Part shown: one piece after another, positions 8,758 to 18,362 of the stretch | How the letters are laid out: the number at the start of each line of letters is the position of its first letter | Numbering within the stretch: position 1 is the first letter of the stretch | Assembly: GCF_003944835.1 (NCBI RefSeq) | Contig: NZ_RWIV01000001.1 | Coordinates: 1,899,501-1,963,500, forward strand | Source of the DNA: Bacillus sp. HMF5848 | GTDB taxonomy: Bacteria; Bacillota; Bacilli; Bacillales; HMF5848 | Direction of reading: 5' to 3' | Length of the DNA stretch: 64,000 nucleotides | Notes under the pieces: generated by a model | What the model was told of the DNA's origin: nothing | What the model saw: the letters and a program-made list of their open reading frames with translations, nothing else | Database searches by the model: none | Program-made: the position numbers and the translations under genes

Positions 8758-9630
8758 TTGGATGATCAAAGGGAGTTACTTATACTATTAGCGCATTGTC
8801 GTGGCATTGGCTGGAAATCTATTCATCGCTTAATACAAGTTGATAATAGCTTGAATTTTTTACATACAACCTCAAAGGATAACCTACGCCAAATTCTTCG
8901 TATTCACCACTCTAATTTTGAGCGTTTTTATGTTGATTTACACAACCTTTCTGTTAAGAAGCTAATCCATTCATATAACAAACATAATATAAAGATCCTC
9001 ACTATATTTGATAAAGAATACCCACCGTTATTAAAAGAAATATATGATCCACCTTGGGTTTTATTTGCTAAAGGAAAAGTGTCGCTACTGTCACATACTC
9101 GCATGTTAAGTATTGTTGGAACACGAGCACCGAGTGCATATGGTATACATGCTGTAAAGCAAATATTGCCTTCTTTAATAGAAAGTGGCTGCGTCATAAT
9201 TAGTGGACTAGCGGAAGGGATTGATACGTTAGCTCACAAAACAGCGATACAAAATCAAGGCTATACTATTGCTGTTATAGCAGGTGGATTCAATCATATT
9301 TATCCAGCAAGCAATGTATCTCTTGCAAAACACATAGCAAGTAATCACTTGCTTTTATCTGAATACCCACCAGATGTACAACCGAGAAAATGGCAGTTTC
9401 CTATGAGAAATAGAATAATAAGTGGACTGTCTAAAGGAACTTTTGTGATTGAAGCGAGACAAAAGAGTGGTTCGTTAATAACAGCCGATCAAGCTTTATC
9501 ACAAGGTAGGGATGTATTTAGTCTACCTGGACATGTGTTCGCTCCTACATCAGAAGGTACAAACTATTTAATACAACAAGGTGCGAAGTTAATAATGAAT
9601 GCAAACGATGTAATTACAGAGATAGAATAA
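8758..9630 (+). CDS. dprA: DNA-processing protein DprA
   Basis: DprA binds incoming single-stranded DNA and loads RecA during natural transformation. The 290-residue protein has a helical N-terminal part, then the Rossmann-like domain with IVGTRAPSAYG, ISGLAEGIDTLAH, IAGGFNHIYP and FPMRNRIISGLS. The TTG at 8758 is preferred: GGGAGG (8742-8747) lies 10 bases upstream, whereas an ATG at 8740 overlaps this SD. It lacks a C-terminal winged helix, like B. subtilis DprA. No competence genes are adjacent; topA follows with its own promoter. Confidence 0.94.
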   Translation: MDDQRELLILLAHCRGIGWKSIHRLIQVDNSLNFLHTTSKDNLRQILRIHHSNFERFYVDLHNLSVKKLIHSYNKHNIKILTIFDKEYPPLLKEIYDPPWVLFAKGKVSLLSHTRMLSIVGTRAPSAYGIHAVKQILPSLIESGCVIISGLAEGIDTLAHKTAIQNQGYTIAVIAGGFNHIYPASNVSLAKHIASNHLLLSEYPPDVQPRKWQFPMRNRIISGLSKGTFVIEARQKSGSLITADQALSQGRDVFSLPGHVFAPTSEGTNYLIQQGAKLIMNANDVITEIE

Positions 9631-9759
9631 CGAGAAAAATACATAAATATACATAATATGTATTAATAAATGAATTTAAATACAAAGATAAATTCGAAGT
9701 ATAATTTTATAAAAAATACAAAAAGTGTTGATTTTTAACGGAGATGTGCAGTATATTTC

Positions 9760-9775
9760 TTGTTAATATTAACAA
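9760..9775. promoter_or_regulatory. 16-bp perfect palindrome upstream of topA promoter
   Basis: TTGTTAATATTAACAA is a perfect palindrome ending 16 bases upstream of the topA -35. Its GTTAAT/ATTAAC halves look like a dimeric repressor or activator site. No factor can be named from sequence. A weaker ATACAT/ATGTAT inverted repeat (9649-9663) lies earlier in the same gap. Confidence 0.45.
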
Positions 9776-9791
9776 ATTACTCATTTGTTGT

Positions 9792-9820
9792 TTGACAAAC
9801 TGGATGGAAATATTTAATAA
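9792..9820 (+). promoter_or_regulatory. Sigma-A promoter for topA
   Basis: TTGACA (9792-9797, 6/6), 17-base spacer, TAATAA (9815-9820). It lies 49 bases upstream of the topA ATG. Confidence 0.75.
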
Positions 9821-9868
9821 TAGTGGAGATTTTATAAATACTTTCCCTCTTAAGGAGGATATCATTAC

Positions 9869-11944
9869 ATGTCAGATTATCTGGTCATAGTGGAATCACC
9901 AGCTAAGGCAAAAACTATTGAACGATATTTAGGAAAAAAATATAAAGTAAAAGCATCAATGGGACATTTGCGTGATTTGCCAAAAAGTCAAATGGGCGTT
10001 GATGTAGAACATAACTTTGAGCCGAAATATATTACAATACGTGGTAAAGGTCCTGTTTTAAAAGAACTTAAAACGGCGGCAAAAAAGGCTAAAAAAGTAT
10101 TTCTGGCAGCCGATCCGGATCGCGAAGGAGAGGCAATTGCATGGCATTTAGCTCATAGTCTTAATTTAGATGGCTCTACTGATTGTCGTGTTGTTTTTAA
10201 TGAAATTACAAAAGATGCTATCAAAGAATCATTTAAGCATCCACGTCCGATTAATATGGATCTTGTTGATGCTCAACAAGCTCGTCGAGTTCTCGATAGA
10301 TTAGTTGGTTACAATATTAGTCCGTTATTATGGAAAAAAGTGAAAAAAGGATTAAGCGCCGGTCGTGTACAGTCTATTGCAGTTCGCTTAATTATAGAGA
10401 GAGAAAATGAGATTAAAGAGTTCAAGCCTGAAGAGTATTGGACCATCCAAAGTACATTTCTCAAAGGTAAGGAAACCTTCGAAGCAAATTTCTATGGAGT
10501 GGACGGAAATAAAGTTGACTTGAAAACAAAGCAAGATGTAGAAAAGGTTTTAAAGAGAATCAAGGAAAATACTTTTTCTATTGATTCAGTTACGAAAAAA
10601 GAGCGAAAACGTAACCCGGCTGTCCCTTTTATAACGTCATCATTGCAGCAAGAAGCGGCACGTAAACTCAACTTTCGAGCAAAAAAAACTATGATGATAG
10701 CACAGCAGTTGTACGAAGGATTAGATTTAGGTAAGGAAGGCACAGTTGGGTTAATTACATATATGCGTACAGACTCAACACGGATATCAGATACGGCTCA
10801 AGGTGAGGCATTTTCCTACATTACAAATAAATTTGGCGAAGAATATGCAGCTCAAGAGAAGCGTAAAGAAAAGAAAAATGCGAACGCTCAAGATGCGCAT
10901 GAAGCAATAAGACCATCATCTACTTTACGCTCACCCGACACGTTAAAAGAGTATTTAAGTCGTGATCAATATCGACTTTACAAATTAATTTGGGAACGAT
11001 TTGTCGCTAGTCAGATGGCACCTGCCATACTTGATACTATGACGGTGGAGTTGTCAAACAATGGTGTGAATTTTAGAGCAAATGGCTCAAAAGTTAAATT
11101 TCCTGGCTTTATGAAGGTATATGTGGAAGGTAATGATGATCAAACTGAAGAAAAAGATTCATTATTGCCTGATTTGCGAGAGGGAGATGCAGTTCTTAAG
11201 AAAGACATTGAACCAAAGCAGCATTTCACGCAGCCACCTCCTCGCTACACTGAAGCTCGATTAGTACGTACATTAGAAGAACTGGGAATTGGACGTCCAT
11301 CAACATATGCTCCGACCCTTGATACTATTCAGAAGCGTGGATACGTAGCTCTCGATAACAAACGCTTTGTACCGACGGAACTCGGAGAGATTGTTATTGA
11401 GTTAATTTTAGAATTTTTCCCTGAAATATTAAATGTGGAATTTACAGCTAAAATGGAGCACGATCTAGATGAAATAGAAGATGGAAAAATTGCGTGGGCT
11501 AAAATAATAGATAATTTCTATAGTGATTTTGAAAAGCGTCTGGAAAAAGCAGAAAAAGAAATGAAGGAAGTAGAAATTAAAGATGAACCTGCCGGTATAG
11601 ACTGTGAAGAGTGTGGGCATCCATTAGTATATAAAATGGGACGTTACGGAAAGTTTATGGCTTGTTCAAATTTCCCTGAGTGTCGTGTGACAAAACCTAT
11701 TGTAAAAGAAATAGGCGTAAAATGTCCTAAGTGTGAAGAAGGTAATGTTGTTGAGCGCAAGAGTAAGAAACGACGCATTTTTTATGGCTGTGACCGTTAT
11801 CCAGAATGTGATTTTCTATCTTGGGATAAACCATTACCAAGAAATTGCCCAGTTTGTAGTTCGTATTTAGTCGAAAAAAAGCTGAAGAAGGGTGTTCAAG
11901 TACAGTGTCCTAACTGCGATTATAAAGAATCGCAGCAAACATAA
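9869..11944 (+). CDS. topA: DNA topoisomerase I
   Basis: Type IA topoisomerase relaxing negative supercoils. The 691-residue protein has a TOPRIM domain ([30 protein letters not shown]), the active-site Tyr298 in [13 protein letters not shown], and three C-terminal Cys4 zinc ribbons starting at [18 protein letters not shown] and CPVCSSYL. This is the standard Bacillus architecture and length. The SD TAAGGAGG (9851-9858) and the upstream sigma-A promoter make it independently transcribed from dprA. Confidence 0.98.
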   Translation: MSDYLVIVESPAKAKTIERYLGKKYKVKASMGHLRDLPKSQMGVDVEHNFEPKYITIRGKGPVLKELKTAAKKAKKVFLAADPDREGEAIAWHLAHSLNLDGSTDCRVVFNEITKDAIKESFKHPRPINMDLVDAQQARRVLDRLVGYNISPLLWKKVKKGLSAGRVQSIAVRLIIERENEIKEFKPEEYWTIQSTFLKGKETFEANFYGVDGNKVDLKTKQDVEKVLKRIKENTFSIDSVTKKERKRNPAVPFITSSLQQEAARKLNFRAKKTMMIAQQLYEGLDLGKEGTVGLITYMRTDSTRISDTAQGEAFSYITNKFGEEYAAQEKRKEKKNANAQDAHEAIRPSSTLRSPDTLKEYLSRDQYRLYKLIWERFVASQMAPAILDTMTVELSNNGVNFRANGSKVKFPGFMKVYVEGNDDQTEEKDSLLPDLREGDAVLKKDIEPKQHFTQPPPRYTEARLVRTLEELGIGRPSTYAPTLDTIQKRGYVALDNKRFVPTELGEIVIELILEFFPEILNVEFTAKMEHDLDEIEDGKIAWAKIIDNFYSDFEKRLEKAEKEMKEVEIKDEPAGIDCEECGHPLVYKMGRYGKFMACSNFPECRVTKPIVKEIGVKCPKCEEGNVVERKSKKRRIFYGCDRYPECDFLSWDKPLPRNCPVCSSYLVEKKLKKGVQVQCPNCDYKESQQT

Positions 11945-11965
11945 GCTTTTAGTCATGAACTTTTA

Positions 11966-11994
11966 CGAAGGTGAGCCTAATAAGCTCACCTTCG
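11966..11994 (+). terminator. Strong hairpin after topA, no U tract
   Basis: Perfect 11-bp arms CGAAGGTGAGC (11966-11976) and GCTCACCTTCG (11984-11994) with a 7-base loop. No T run follows (CCGTGTTACT), so it may stabilise the 3' end or act as a weak terminator rather than a canonical one. Confidence 0.5.
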
Positions 11995-12069
11995 CCGTGT
12001 TACTAAAGACTAATTCGCACTAAAAAGGTATAAAATAATAGTATTGTAAAGCAATGAGGAGAGATTATA

Positions 12070-13377
12070 TTGACACAACAAGTAGTAAACGTAATAGGAG
12101 CAGGACTTGCAGGAAGTGAAGCTGCATGGCAACTAGCAAAAAGAGATATTCATGTTCATTTATATGAGATGCGTCCGGTTAAACAAACGCCGGCTCATCA
12201 TACTGATAAATTTGCGGAACTAGTTTGTAGTAACTCTTTACGAGCAAATACTTTAACAAATGCAGTAGGTGTTCTAAAGGAAGAAATGCGCAGATTAGAC
12301 TCTGTTATCATTCATGCAGCAGATTCCTGTGCTGTACCAGCTGGTGGAGCACTAGCAGTAGATCGGCATGAATTTGCAGCTTATGTAACGGACAAGGTGA
12401 AAAATCATCCGAATGTGACTGTTCATCATGAGGAAGTAACTGACATACCAGTAGGTCCTACAATTATTGCGACAGGCCCGTTAACGTCAGAAGATTTATC
12501 GGAAAAACTTAAAAAGCTAACGGGAGAAGAGTATTTATATTTCTACGATGCTGCTGCTCCTATTATTGACAAGGAAAGTATAGATTTAGAGAAGGTTTAC
12601 TTAAAATCAAGATATGATAAAGGTGACGCGGCATATTTAAATTGCCCAATGAACGAAGAAGAGTTCGATAAATTTTATGAGGCATTAATAAGTGCTGAAA
12701 CTGTGCCGTTAAAGGAGTTTGAAAAGAAAATTTTCTTTGAAGGCTGTATGCCAATTGAGGTGATGGCAGCCCGGGGGAAAAAGACGATGTTATTTGGTCC
12801 TTTAAAACCAGTTGGTTTAGAAGATCCTAAAACTAACAAGCGTCCTTATGCTGTTGTTCAGCTTAGACAAGACAATGCAGCTGGAACATTGTACAATATT
12901 GTCGGCTTTCAAACACATTTAAAGTGGGGACCACAAAAAGAAGTGATTAGACTTATTCCAGGTCTCGAAAATGCAGATATTGTTCGTTATGGTGTAATGC
13001 ATCGAAATACATTTTTAAATTCACCAAATTTACTAGCTCCGACGTATCAATTTAAGAACAGGTCCGATTTATTCTTTGCGGGTCAAATGACGGGGGTAGA
13101 AGGTTATGTAGAATCAGCGGCCAGTGGTCTTGTAGCGGGGATTAATGCTGCAAGACAAGTGTTAGGAGAAGAACCTATCGTGTTTCCTCATGAAACAGCT
13201 ATTGGTAGTATGGCGCGTTATATTACAACAGCCGACCCAAAAAGTTTTCAGCCGATGAACGCAAATTTTGGTTTATTTCCTGAACTACCAACTAAAATTA
13301 GAGGTAAAAAAGAGCGCAATGAACAGCACGCTACGAGAGCGTTAGAAACAATTCAGAATTTTGTAAAAAATTTGTGA
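12070..13377 (+). CDS. trmFO: tRNA m5U54 methyltransferase TrmFO
   Basis: FAD- and folate-dependent enzyme that makes 5-methyluridine at tRNA position 54 in most Firmicutes. The 435-residue protein starts with the dinucleotide-binding motif [17 protein letters not shown]. It has Cys53 in [12 protein letters not shown] and a second conserved Cys in [12 protein letters not shown], both linked to catalysis in B. subtilis TrmFO. The start is TTG at 12070, with GAGGAGAG at 12056-12063. The topA-trmFO-xerC-hslVU-codY order is the classic Bacillus one. Confidence 0.97.
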   Translation: MTQQVVNVIGAGLAGSEAAWQLAKRDIHVHLYEMRPVKQTPAHHTDKFAELVCSNSLRANTLTNAVGVLKEEMRRLDSVIIHAADSCAVPAGGALAVDRHEFAAYVTDKVKNHPNVTVHHEEVTDIPVGPTIIATGPLTSEDLSEKLKKLTGEEYLYFYDAAAPIIDKESIDLEKVYLKSRYDKGDAAYLNCPMNEEEFDKFYEALISAETVPLKEFEKKIFFEGCMPIEVMAARGKKTMLFGPLKPVGLEDPKTNKRPYAVVQLRQDNAAGTLYNIVGFQTHLKWGPQKEVIRLIPGLENADIVRYGVMHRNTFLNSPNLLAPTYQFKNRSDLFFAGQMTGVEGYVESAASGLVAGINAARQVLGEEPIVFPHETAIGSMARYITTADPKSFQPMNANFGLFPELPTKIRGKKERNEQHATRALETIQNFVKNL

Positions 13378-13390
13378 TATTTAATTGCAC

Positions 13391-13432
13391 ATGGCTACTA
13401 CAATATGGTACTATTTAGTAGCCCTTTTTTTG
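13391..13432 (+). terminator. Terminator after trmFO
   Basis: Arms GGCTACTA (13393-13400) and TAGTAGCC (13416-13423), loop of 15, then CTTTTTTT. Confidence 0.85.
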
Positions 13433-13723
13433 TTGTTTTTATACTGTAGCGCAACATGAACAGAAAAAATTGATTTTTATCAATTGGTATTAAAGTAAAA
13501 CATCCTCATCTTCTTGCTCAAGTGCATGGGGGGAGGAAACTCATCTGCTCTTACATGATATTTGATACCATAGTAGTAAGTGGTTCTTGGCGCACAAAGT
13601 ACAAAGAACACAAAATAGCGGTTAGTTAGCGTCAGACGTGTTCGTCTTTCGCTTGGCTATTTTTAAGGGCCAACACTGGTATCTTTTTATATTTTCAGCT
13701 TCGTATGAAGGGTGGCTGTAATT
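13433..13723 (+). other. xerC upstream region with composite hairpin
   Basis: This non-coding part of the 346-base trmFO-xerC gap starts with a small hairpin, AATTGAT (13468-13474) with ATCAATT (13479-13485). A large nested hairpin lies at 13612-13663: outer AAAATAGC with GCTATTTT, middle AGCG with CGCT, inner AGACG (13634-13638) with CGTCT (13643-13647) on a TGTT loop. The T run in the outer 3' arm gives it terminator character about 60 bases before the xerC start. No confident promoter is seen. Confidence 0.5.
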
Positions 13724-14620
13724 GTGAATATTGCGTTACATAATTTTTTAACATATTTACAAATAGAGAAAAATTATTCAGAATATACAGTTGTGAATTA
13801 CGAACATGATATTAAGTCTTTTATGCAGTTTATGGACCGGCAAGGTATTGTTGACTGGAAAATTGTTACGTATCAAGATGTCAGGATTTATTTAACTGAA
13901 CTGTATAGAGCGAATTACGCCAAAAAGTCTATATCGCGGAAAATTTCCGCTTTGCGAACGTTTTATACGTACCTTCTAAGGGAAGAAAAAATAAAAGATA
14001 ACCCGTTTGCAGTGGTATCGCTTCCGAAAAAACAACATCGAAATCCTAGGTTTTTATATGCTACAGAGTTAGAGAAGCTATTTGCTGTTTGTGATACATC
14101 AACGGCAATCGGTCAGCGTAATCAAGCTTTGCTAGAACTGTTATACGCAACGGGGATTCGTGTTAGCGAGTGTTGTCGATTAAAATTAGAGGATATTGAT
14201 TTTTCTATTGGTGCTATGCTTGTTTTTGGAAAAGGCAAAAAGGAACGTTATGTCCCTTTTGGTGCTTACGCACAAGAGGCATTAGAAATGTATATTCAAA
14301 ATGGACGAGAGCAATTAATACAAAAAAACAAGGCATCTTCTCATACAACTCTATTTGTTAATCATCGTGGCGGACCGTTAACAACTCGTGGTGTTCGTGT
14401 AGTATTGGATAATATAACGAAGGAAACTGCGGATATTTTACACATATCTCCGCATATGCTTCGTCATACGTTTGCTACGCATATGTTAAATGAAGGCGCA
14501 GATTTGCGGATCGTTCAAGAGCTATTAGGGCATGAAAATTTATCTTCTACACAAATTTATACACATGTAACAAAAGATAAATTAAAATCTATTTACATGA
14601 ATCACCACCCAAGAGCATAA
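13724..14620 (+). CDS. xerC: Tyrosine recombinase XerC
   Basis: With its partner XerD, resolves chromosome dimers at dif. In this 298-residue protein the SAM-like N-domain spans about residues 1-90, and the catalytic residues are all present: Arg146 (ATGIRVSE), Lys170 (GKGKKER), His244 and Arg247 (HMLRH), His270 (LLGHENL) and Tyr279 (TQIYTHV). GTG at 13724 is chosen, 8 bases after AAGGGTGG; another in-frame GTG at 13712 lies inside that SD. hslV follows after 15 bases, so xerC-hslV-hslU-codY is probably one operon, as in B. subtilis (codV-codW-codX-codY). Confidence 0.97.
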   Translation: MNIALHNFLTYLQIEKNYSEYTVVNYEHDIKSFMQFMDRQGIVDWKIVTYQDVRIYLTELYRANYAKKSISRKISALRTFYTYLLREEKIKDNPFAVVSLPKKQHRNPRFLYATELEKLFAVCDTSTAIGQRNQALLELLYATGIRVSECCRLKLEDIDFSIGAMLVFGKGKKERYVPFGAYAQEALEMYIQNGREQLIQKNKASSHTTLFVNHRGGPLTTRGVRVVLDNITKETADILHISPHMLRHTFATHMLNEGADLRIVQELLGHENLSSTQIYTHVTKDKLKSIYMNHHPRA

Positions 14621-14635
14621 TGGAGGGATGAAATT

Positions 14636-15178
14636 ATGTCACAATTTCACGCGACGACAATATTTGCTATTCAACATCAAGGCTCGTGTGCCATGGCAGG
14701 GGACGGGCAAGTCACATTTGGAAATGCAGTTGTTATGAAACATACAGCGAAGAAAGTACGTAAATTATTTCAAGGAAAAGTTTTAGCTGGTTTTGCTGGT
14801 TCAGTTGCTGATGCTTTTACTCTATTTGAAATGTTTGAAGGAAAGTTAGAAGAGTACAACGGAAACCTACAAAGGGCTGCTGTTGAACTGGCAAAAACGT
14901 GGAGAAGTGACAAGGTACTGCGTCGATTAGAGGCAATGTTAATTATTATGAACCATGATACATTACTTTTAATATCTGGAACTGGTGAGGTTATTGAGCC
15001 AGATGATGGGATTTTAGCAATTGGTTCTGGTGGGAACTATGCGTTATCTGCAGGAAGAGCGTTGAAAAAGCATGCAGGAGAGAATTTATCTGCTAAAGAA
15101 ATTGCGCGTGCAGCGCTTGAGGTTGCTGGCGAAATTTGTGTGTATACAAATGACCAAATTGTATTAGAAGAACTATAA
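14636..15178 (+). CDS. hslV: HslV/ClpQ (CodW) peptidase subunit
   Basis: Proteolytic ring of the ATP-dependent HslUV protease. The 180-residue protein begins [14 protein letters not shown]: the TTIF of ordinary HslV is preceded by a five-residue extension, so the mature N-terminus would be Ser2 rather than Thr. This is the same arrangement as B. subtilis CodW, reported as an N-terminal-serine protease. [13 protein letters not shown] and [14 protein letters not shown] are family motifs. SD GGAGGG. The stop is 15 bases before hslU, whose SD overlaps the hslV end. Confidence 0.97.
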   Translation: MSQFHATTIFAIQHQGSCAMAGDGQVTFGNAVVMKHTAKKVRKLFQGKVLAGFAGSVADAFTLFEMFEGKLEEYNGNLQRAAVELAKTWRSDKVLRRLEAMLIIMNHDTLLLISGTGEVIEPDDGILAIGSGGNYALSAGRALKKHAGENLSAKEIARAALEVAGEICVYTNDQIVLEEL

Positions 15179-15193
15179 GAGGAGGAATTTAGC

Positions 15194-16600
15194 GTGAATG
15201 CAAACCTAACACCTCGTAGCATTGTGGAAAAATTAGACCAATATATAATTGGACAAAAAGATGCTAAAAAAGCAGTGGCTGTAGCTCTTCGTAATCGCTA
15301 TAGACGTAGTCTACTTCCTGAGGATTTGCGAGATGAGGTAGTGCCTAAAAATATTCTAATGATTGGTCCAACTGGTGTTGGTAAGACTGAAATAGCAAGA
15401 AGACTTGCAAAACTTGTTGGTGCCCCATTTGTTAAGGTTGAAGCAACAAAATTTACTGAGGTCGGTTATGTCGGTCGTGATGTTGAATCGATGGTGCGTG
15501 ATTTAATTGAAACTTCCGTTAGACTCGTAAAAGAAGAAAAAATGTCAAAAGTTCAAGGCAAAGCAGAAGAACTAGCTAACAAGCGTCTCGTAGAACTACT
15601 AGTACCAGGTAAACAAAAAGCAAATTCAATGAAAAATCCATTAGAAATGTTATTTGGTGGTGGCGCACCAAACTCTAACTATGATACCGATGAAAAAGAC
15701 CAAGATGAAACTAATTTGTCAGAAAGACGTCGTCAAGTAGCTTATAAGCTTGCGATGGGTGAGCTTGAAGATGAGCAAGTAACCGTAGAGGTTGAAGAGC
15801 AACAAGTTTCTATGTTTGATATGCTACAAGGCTCTGGAGTAGAGCAAATGGGTATGAATATGCAGGATGTTCTAGGTAACTTAATGCCGAAAAAGAAGAA
15901 AAAACGTAAACTTCTTGTAAAAGATGCTCGAAAAGTGTTGACAAATGAAGAAGCATCTAAGTTAATAGATATGGATGAAGTTACACAAGAAGCCATTTTT
16001 CGAAGTGAGCAAACTGGTATTATCTTCATTGACGAAGTCGATAAAATCGCAAGTAAGAATGTTGGTGGCTCTAGTGCCGATGTGTCTCGAGAAGGTGTTC
16101 AGCGAGATATTTTACCAATTGTTGAAGGTAGCACTGTGGTAACGAAGTATGGTTCAGTAAAAACAGATCATATTTTGTTTATTGCTGCTGGTGCCTTTCA
16201 CACAGCTAAACCATCTGATTTGATACCCGAACTGCAGGGACGTTTTCCGATACGCGTCGAACTTACAAAGTTGAATGTAGAGGATTTTACAAAAATTTTA
16301 ATTGAGCCTGATAATGCTTTACTAAAGCAATATACAGCTTTACTTAAAACAGAGGGTATACAATTGGAATTTTCTGACGAAGCTATTCGTAAGATTGCAG
16401 AAGTAGCCTATGAAGTCAATCAAGACACTGACAATATTGGAGCTAGACGTCTACATACAATTCTTGAAAAGCTGTTAGAGGAATTATCATTCGAGGCACC
16501 TGACATTACGATGGAGAAGGTGACGATTACACCACAATATGTTGAAGAAAAACTAGGAACGATAGTAAAAAACAGAGATTTAAGTCAATTTATTTTGTAG
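15194..16600 (+). CDS. hslU: HslU/ClpY (CodX) AAA+ ATPase subunit
   Basis: Hexameric unfoldase feeding substrates to HslV. The 468-residue protein contains the N-terminal motif [16 protein letters not shown], Walker [18 protein letters not shown] (about residues 57-73), an inserted I-domain (about 110-230, acidic then a KKKKKRK basic stretch), Walker [12 protein letters not shown] and a sensor-2 region [15 protein letters not shown]. The start is GTG at 15194, with GAGGAGG overlapping the hslV stop. Confidence 0.98.
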   Translation: MNANLTPRSIVEKLDQYIIGQKDAKKAVAVALRNRYRRSLLPEDLRDEVVPKNILMIGPTGVGKTEIARRLAKLVGAPFVKVEATKFTEVGYVGRDVESMVRDLIETSVRLVKEEKMSKVQGKAEELANKRLVELLVPGKQKANSMKNPLEMLFGGGAPNSNYDTDEKDQDETNLSERRRQVAYKLAMGELEDEQVTVEVEEQQVSMFDMLQGSGVEQMGMNMQDVLGNLMPKKKKKRKLLVKDARKVLTNEEASKLIDMDEVTQEAIFRSEQTGIIFIDEVDKIASKNVGGSSADVSREGVQRDILPIVEGSTVVTKYGSVKTDHILFIAAGAFHTAKPSDLIPELQGRFPIRVELTKLNVEDFTKILIEPDNALLKQYTALLKTEGIQLEFSDEAIRKIAEVAYEVNQDTDNIGARRLHTILEKLLEELSFEAPDITMEKVTITPQYVEEKLGTIVKNRDLSQFIL

Positions 16601-16625
16601 GTATTACTAGGAGGAACAAATTGAG

Positions 16626-17405
16626 ATGAATTTATTAGAAAAAACTAGACGAATTAATGCGATGCTTCAGAGAGCGGCTGGCAAACCAGTTAACTTTAAA
16701 GAGATGTCCGAAACATTGCGCGACGTGATAGAAGCGAATATTTTTATTGTTAGTCGTCGAGGGAAATTACTAGGATTTGCTATTAAGCAAACGATTGAAA
16801 ATGAAAGAATGAAGAAAATGCTTGAGGATCGTCAATTTCCTGAAGAGTATACAAAAAACCTTTTTACAATTAGTGAAACATCATCGAATCTAGATATCGA
16901 AAGCTCATATACAGCGTTCCCGGTTGAGAACAAAGAGTTGTTCCAAAGAGGTTTAACAACTATTGTGCCAATTATTGGTGGTGGGGAGCGTTTAGGTACG
17001 CTAATACTATCGCGTTTGGAGCAAGAATTTGAAGATGATGATTTGATTTTAGCTGAATATGGTGCAACTGTTGTTGGTATGGAAATACTTCGTGAAAAAG
17101 CTGAAGAAATTGAAGAAGAAGCTCGCAGTAAAGCAGTAGTACAAATGGCCATTAGTTCACTTTCATACAGCGAGTTAGAGGCTATCGAGCATATCTTTGA
17201 AGAATTAGAAGGCAAAGAAGGTTTACTAGTAGCTAGTAAAATTGCTGATCGCGTAGGTATTACTCGCTCTGTTATCGTTAATGCTCTGCGTAAATTAGAA
17301 AGTGCTGGTGTTATCGAATCACGTTCTCTTGGTATGAAAGGTACTTACATTAAAGTGCTAAATGATAAATTTCTATTTGAACTTGAAAGACTTAAAGCGA
17401 ACTAA
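16626..17405 (+). CDS. codY: Global transcriptional repressor CodY
   Basis: CodY senses branched-chain amino acids (isoleucine) and GTP and represses stationary-phase, nitrogen and, in B. subtilis, motility genes. The 259-residue protein has the N-terminal GAF domain (about residues 1-155) and a C-terminal winged helix with [20 protein letters not shown] and KGTYIKVLN. Full family length. The SD AGGAGGA (16609-16615) lies 10 bases before the ATG. It closes the xerC-hslVU operon and lies just upstream of the fla/che genes it controls in B. subtilis. Confidence 0.98.
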   Translation: MNLLEKTRRINAMLQRAAGKPVNFKEMSETLRDVIEANIFIVSRRGKLLGFAIKQTIENERMKKMLEDRQFPEEYTKNLFTISETSSNLDIESSYTAFPVENKELFQRGLTTIVPIIGGGERLGTLILSRLEQEFEDDDLILAEYGATVVGMEILREKAEEIEEEARSKAVVQMAISSLSYSELEAIEHIFEELEGKEGLLVASKIADRVGITRSVIVNALRKLESAGVIESRSLGMKGTYIKVLNDKFLFELERLKAN

Positions 17406-17421
17406 CTTTATTTAATATAAT

Positions 17422-17461
17422 AAAAAGGCCTGTGTAACGTAATTGTTACACAGGTCTTTTT
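17422..17461 (+). terminator. Terminator after codY
   Basis: Long stem with arms AAAAAGGCCTGTGTAAC (17422-17438) and GTTACACAGGTCTTTTT (17445-17461), one mispair, loop GTAATT. Confidence 0.92.
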
Positions 17462-17682
17462 GGCGAATAGAAAGATTGCAGTTTATAACTGCAAGTGCTA
17501 GCATATGTTAGCTTTAATCCTTCCACTCTGCTTATAAAGTGATTTTTTCTATTATGAGGTTCTCAGTTATAGTGTTTTGCCTTAACGGGTGATGAGTTTT
17601 TGAGTACTTCTGTGACTTAGACACTTTGTAGCACATAAAAATTGGATCATGATAAGACTCGTATCTATATAACGTATTTAAG

Positions 17683-17730
17683 CACCTAATAATCAATAAA
17701 AAAGCTGATTACAATTAGGTGGGAATTTTT
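17683..17730 (+). terminator. Stem-loop plus T run upstream of flgB (attenuator-like)
   Basis: Arms CACCTAAT (17683-17690) and ATTAGGTG (17714-17721), with an inner pair AATCA (17691-17695) and TGATT (17706-17710), then GGAATTTTTTTT. It comes after the codY terminator, so it either backs it up or attenuates a transcript starting in the gap. Confidence 0.5.
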
Positions 17731-17766
17731 TTCAGCTGAAATTTGTCGTATTTTGTCGCAAAAGAC

Positions 17767-17795
17767 TTGAATATGTCATTTTGTTCTGACATATT
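17767..17795 (+). promoter_or_regulatory. Candidate flgB promoter overlapping a 9-bp inverted repeat
   Basis: TTGAAT (17767-17772), 17-base spacer, CATATT (17790-17795), each 4/6 to sigma-A consensus. A perfect inverted repeat, AATATGTCA (17770-17778) and TGACATATT (17787-17795), overlaps both elements, which would suit an operator. The leader to flgB would be about 165 bases. Confidence 0.4.
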
Positions 17796-17894
17796 TAAAT
17801 CAGGAGAGTTTGTAAGAAAATATATATACCTAAAATAACAAATTGTTGAAATACTAAAGCCTTTATGGACATAGAAGGTACTTAACAGTTAAAA

Positions 17895-17921
17895 TAAGAT
17901 TATGTAGAAATGTGCCATATG
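17895..17921 (+). promoter_or_regulatory. Weak sigma-D-like promoter before flgB
   Basis: TAAG (17895-17898), 15-base spacer, GCCATATG (17914-17921). The spacing fits sigma-D, but the -10 lacks the central G of GCCGATAT and the -35 has one mismatch. In B. subtilis a sigma-D promoter also feeds this operon. Confidence 0.3.
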
Positions 17922-17966
17922 CTGATGTACGCTGTAGATATGTGGCGAAAAATGGGAGGAAAAAAC

Positions 17967-18362
17967 GTGGGCTTATTTTCAAATACGATTAATACGCTTG
18001 AGCACGCGTTGAATTATTCATCAACGAAGCAAAAAGTGATTTCAAATAATATTGCCAATGTTAATACACCAGGCTATAAAGCTCGAGATGTATCGTTTAA
18101 AAGTGAGTTTGAAAAAGCTGTGTCGACACAAATGAAAGCGAACAGAACGGATGGTCGCCATTTTGAATTTACAAGTAGTCGTCAAACAAACTTTCAAGTC
18201 TTCACTAAAGCTGATGTTACTTACAACCATAATGGTAACAGTGTTGATATTGATAAGGAAATGGCCGATTTAGCTGAAAACCAAATTTATTTTAATGCAT
18301 TAGCTGATAGAATGAATGGCAAGTTCAACTCCTTGAAAAGTGTTATTAGAGGTGGTAAGTAA
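17967..18362 (+). CDS. flgB: Flagellar proximal rod protein FlgB
   Basis: Rod subunit secreted through the flagellar export gate. The 131-residue protein has the rod/hook N-terminal signature KVISNNIANVNTPGYKARDVSF and a C-terminal heptad region with LAENQIYFNALADRM. The GTG at 17967 is chosen because GGGAGGA lies immediately upstream; an in-frame ATG at 17910 would add 19 unrelated residues. First gene of the fla/che operon. Its stop overlaps the flgC start by one base. Confidence 0.95.
   Translation: MGLFSNTINTLEHALNYSSTKQKVISNNIANVNTPGYKARDVSFKSEFEKAVSTQMKANRTDGRHFEFTSSRQTNFQVFTKADVTYNHNGNSVDIDKEMADLAENQIYFNALADRMNGKFNSLKSVIRGGK

Larger units (their letters stand above)
17462..17966 (+). 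other. fla/che operon upstream regulatory region
   Basis: No gene is seen in these 505 bases. The region holds small hairpins (TTGCAGTT/AACTGCAA, 17476-17494; GCTA...TAGC, 17498-17513), a larger stem-loop with a T run (17683-17730), a perfect 12-bp palindrome TTTCAGCTGAAA (17730-17741) and a 9-bp inverted repeat at 17770-17795. It is the expected location of the promoters and control sites of the flagellar operon. Confidence 0.6.

Noticed and set aside
17724-17741. CodY box upstream of flgB
   Set aside because: The palindrome TTTCAGCTGAAA superficially resembles the CodY motif AATTTTCWGAAAATT, but the centre has two extra bases and the arms align poorly.
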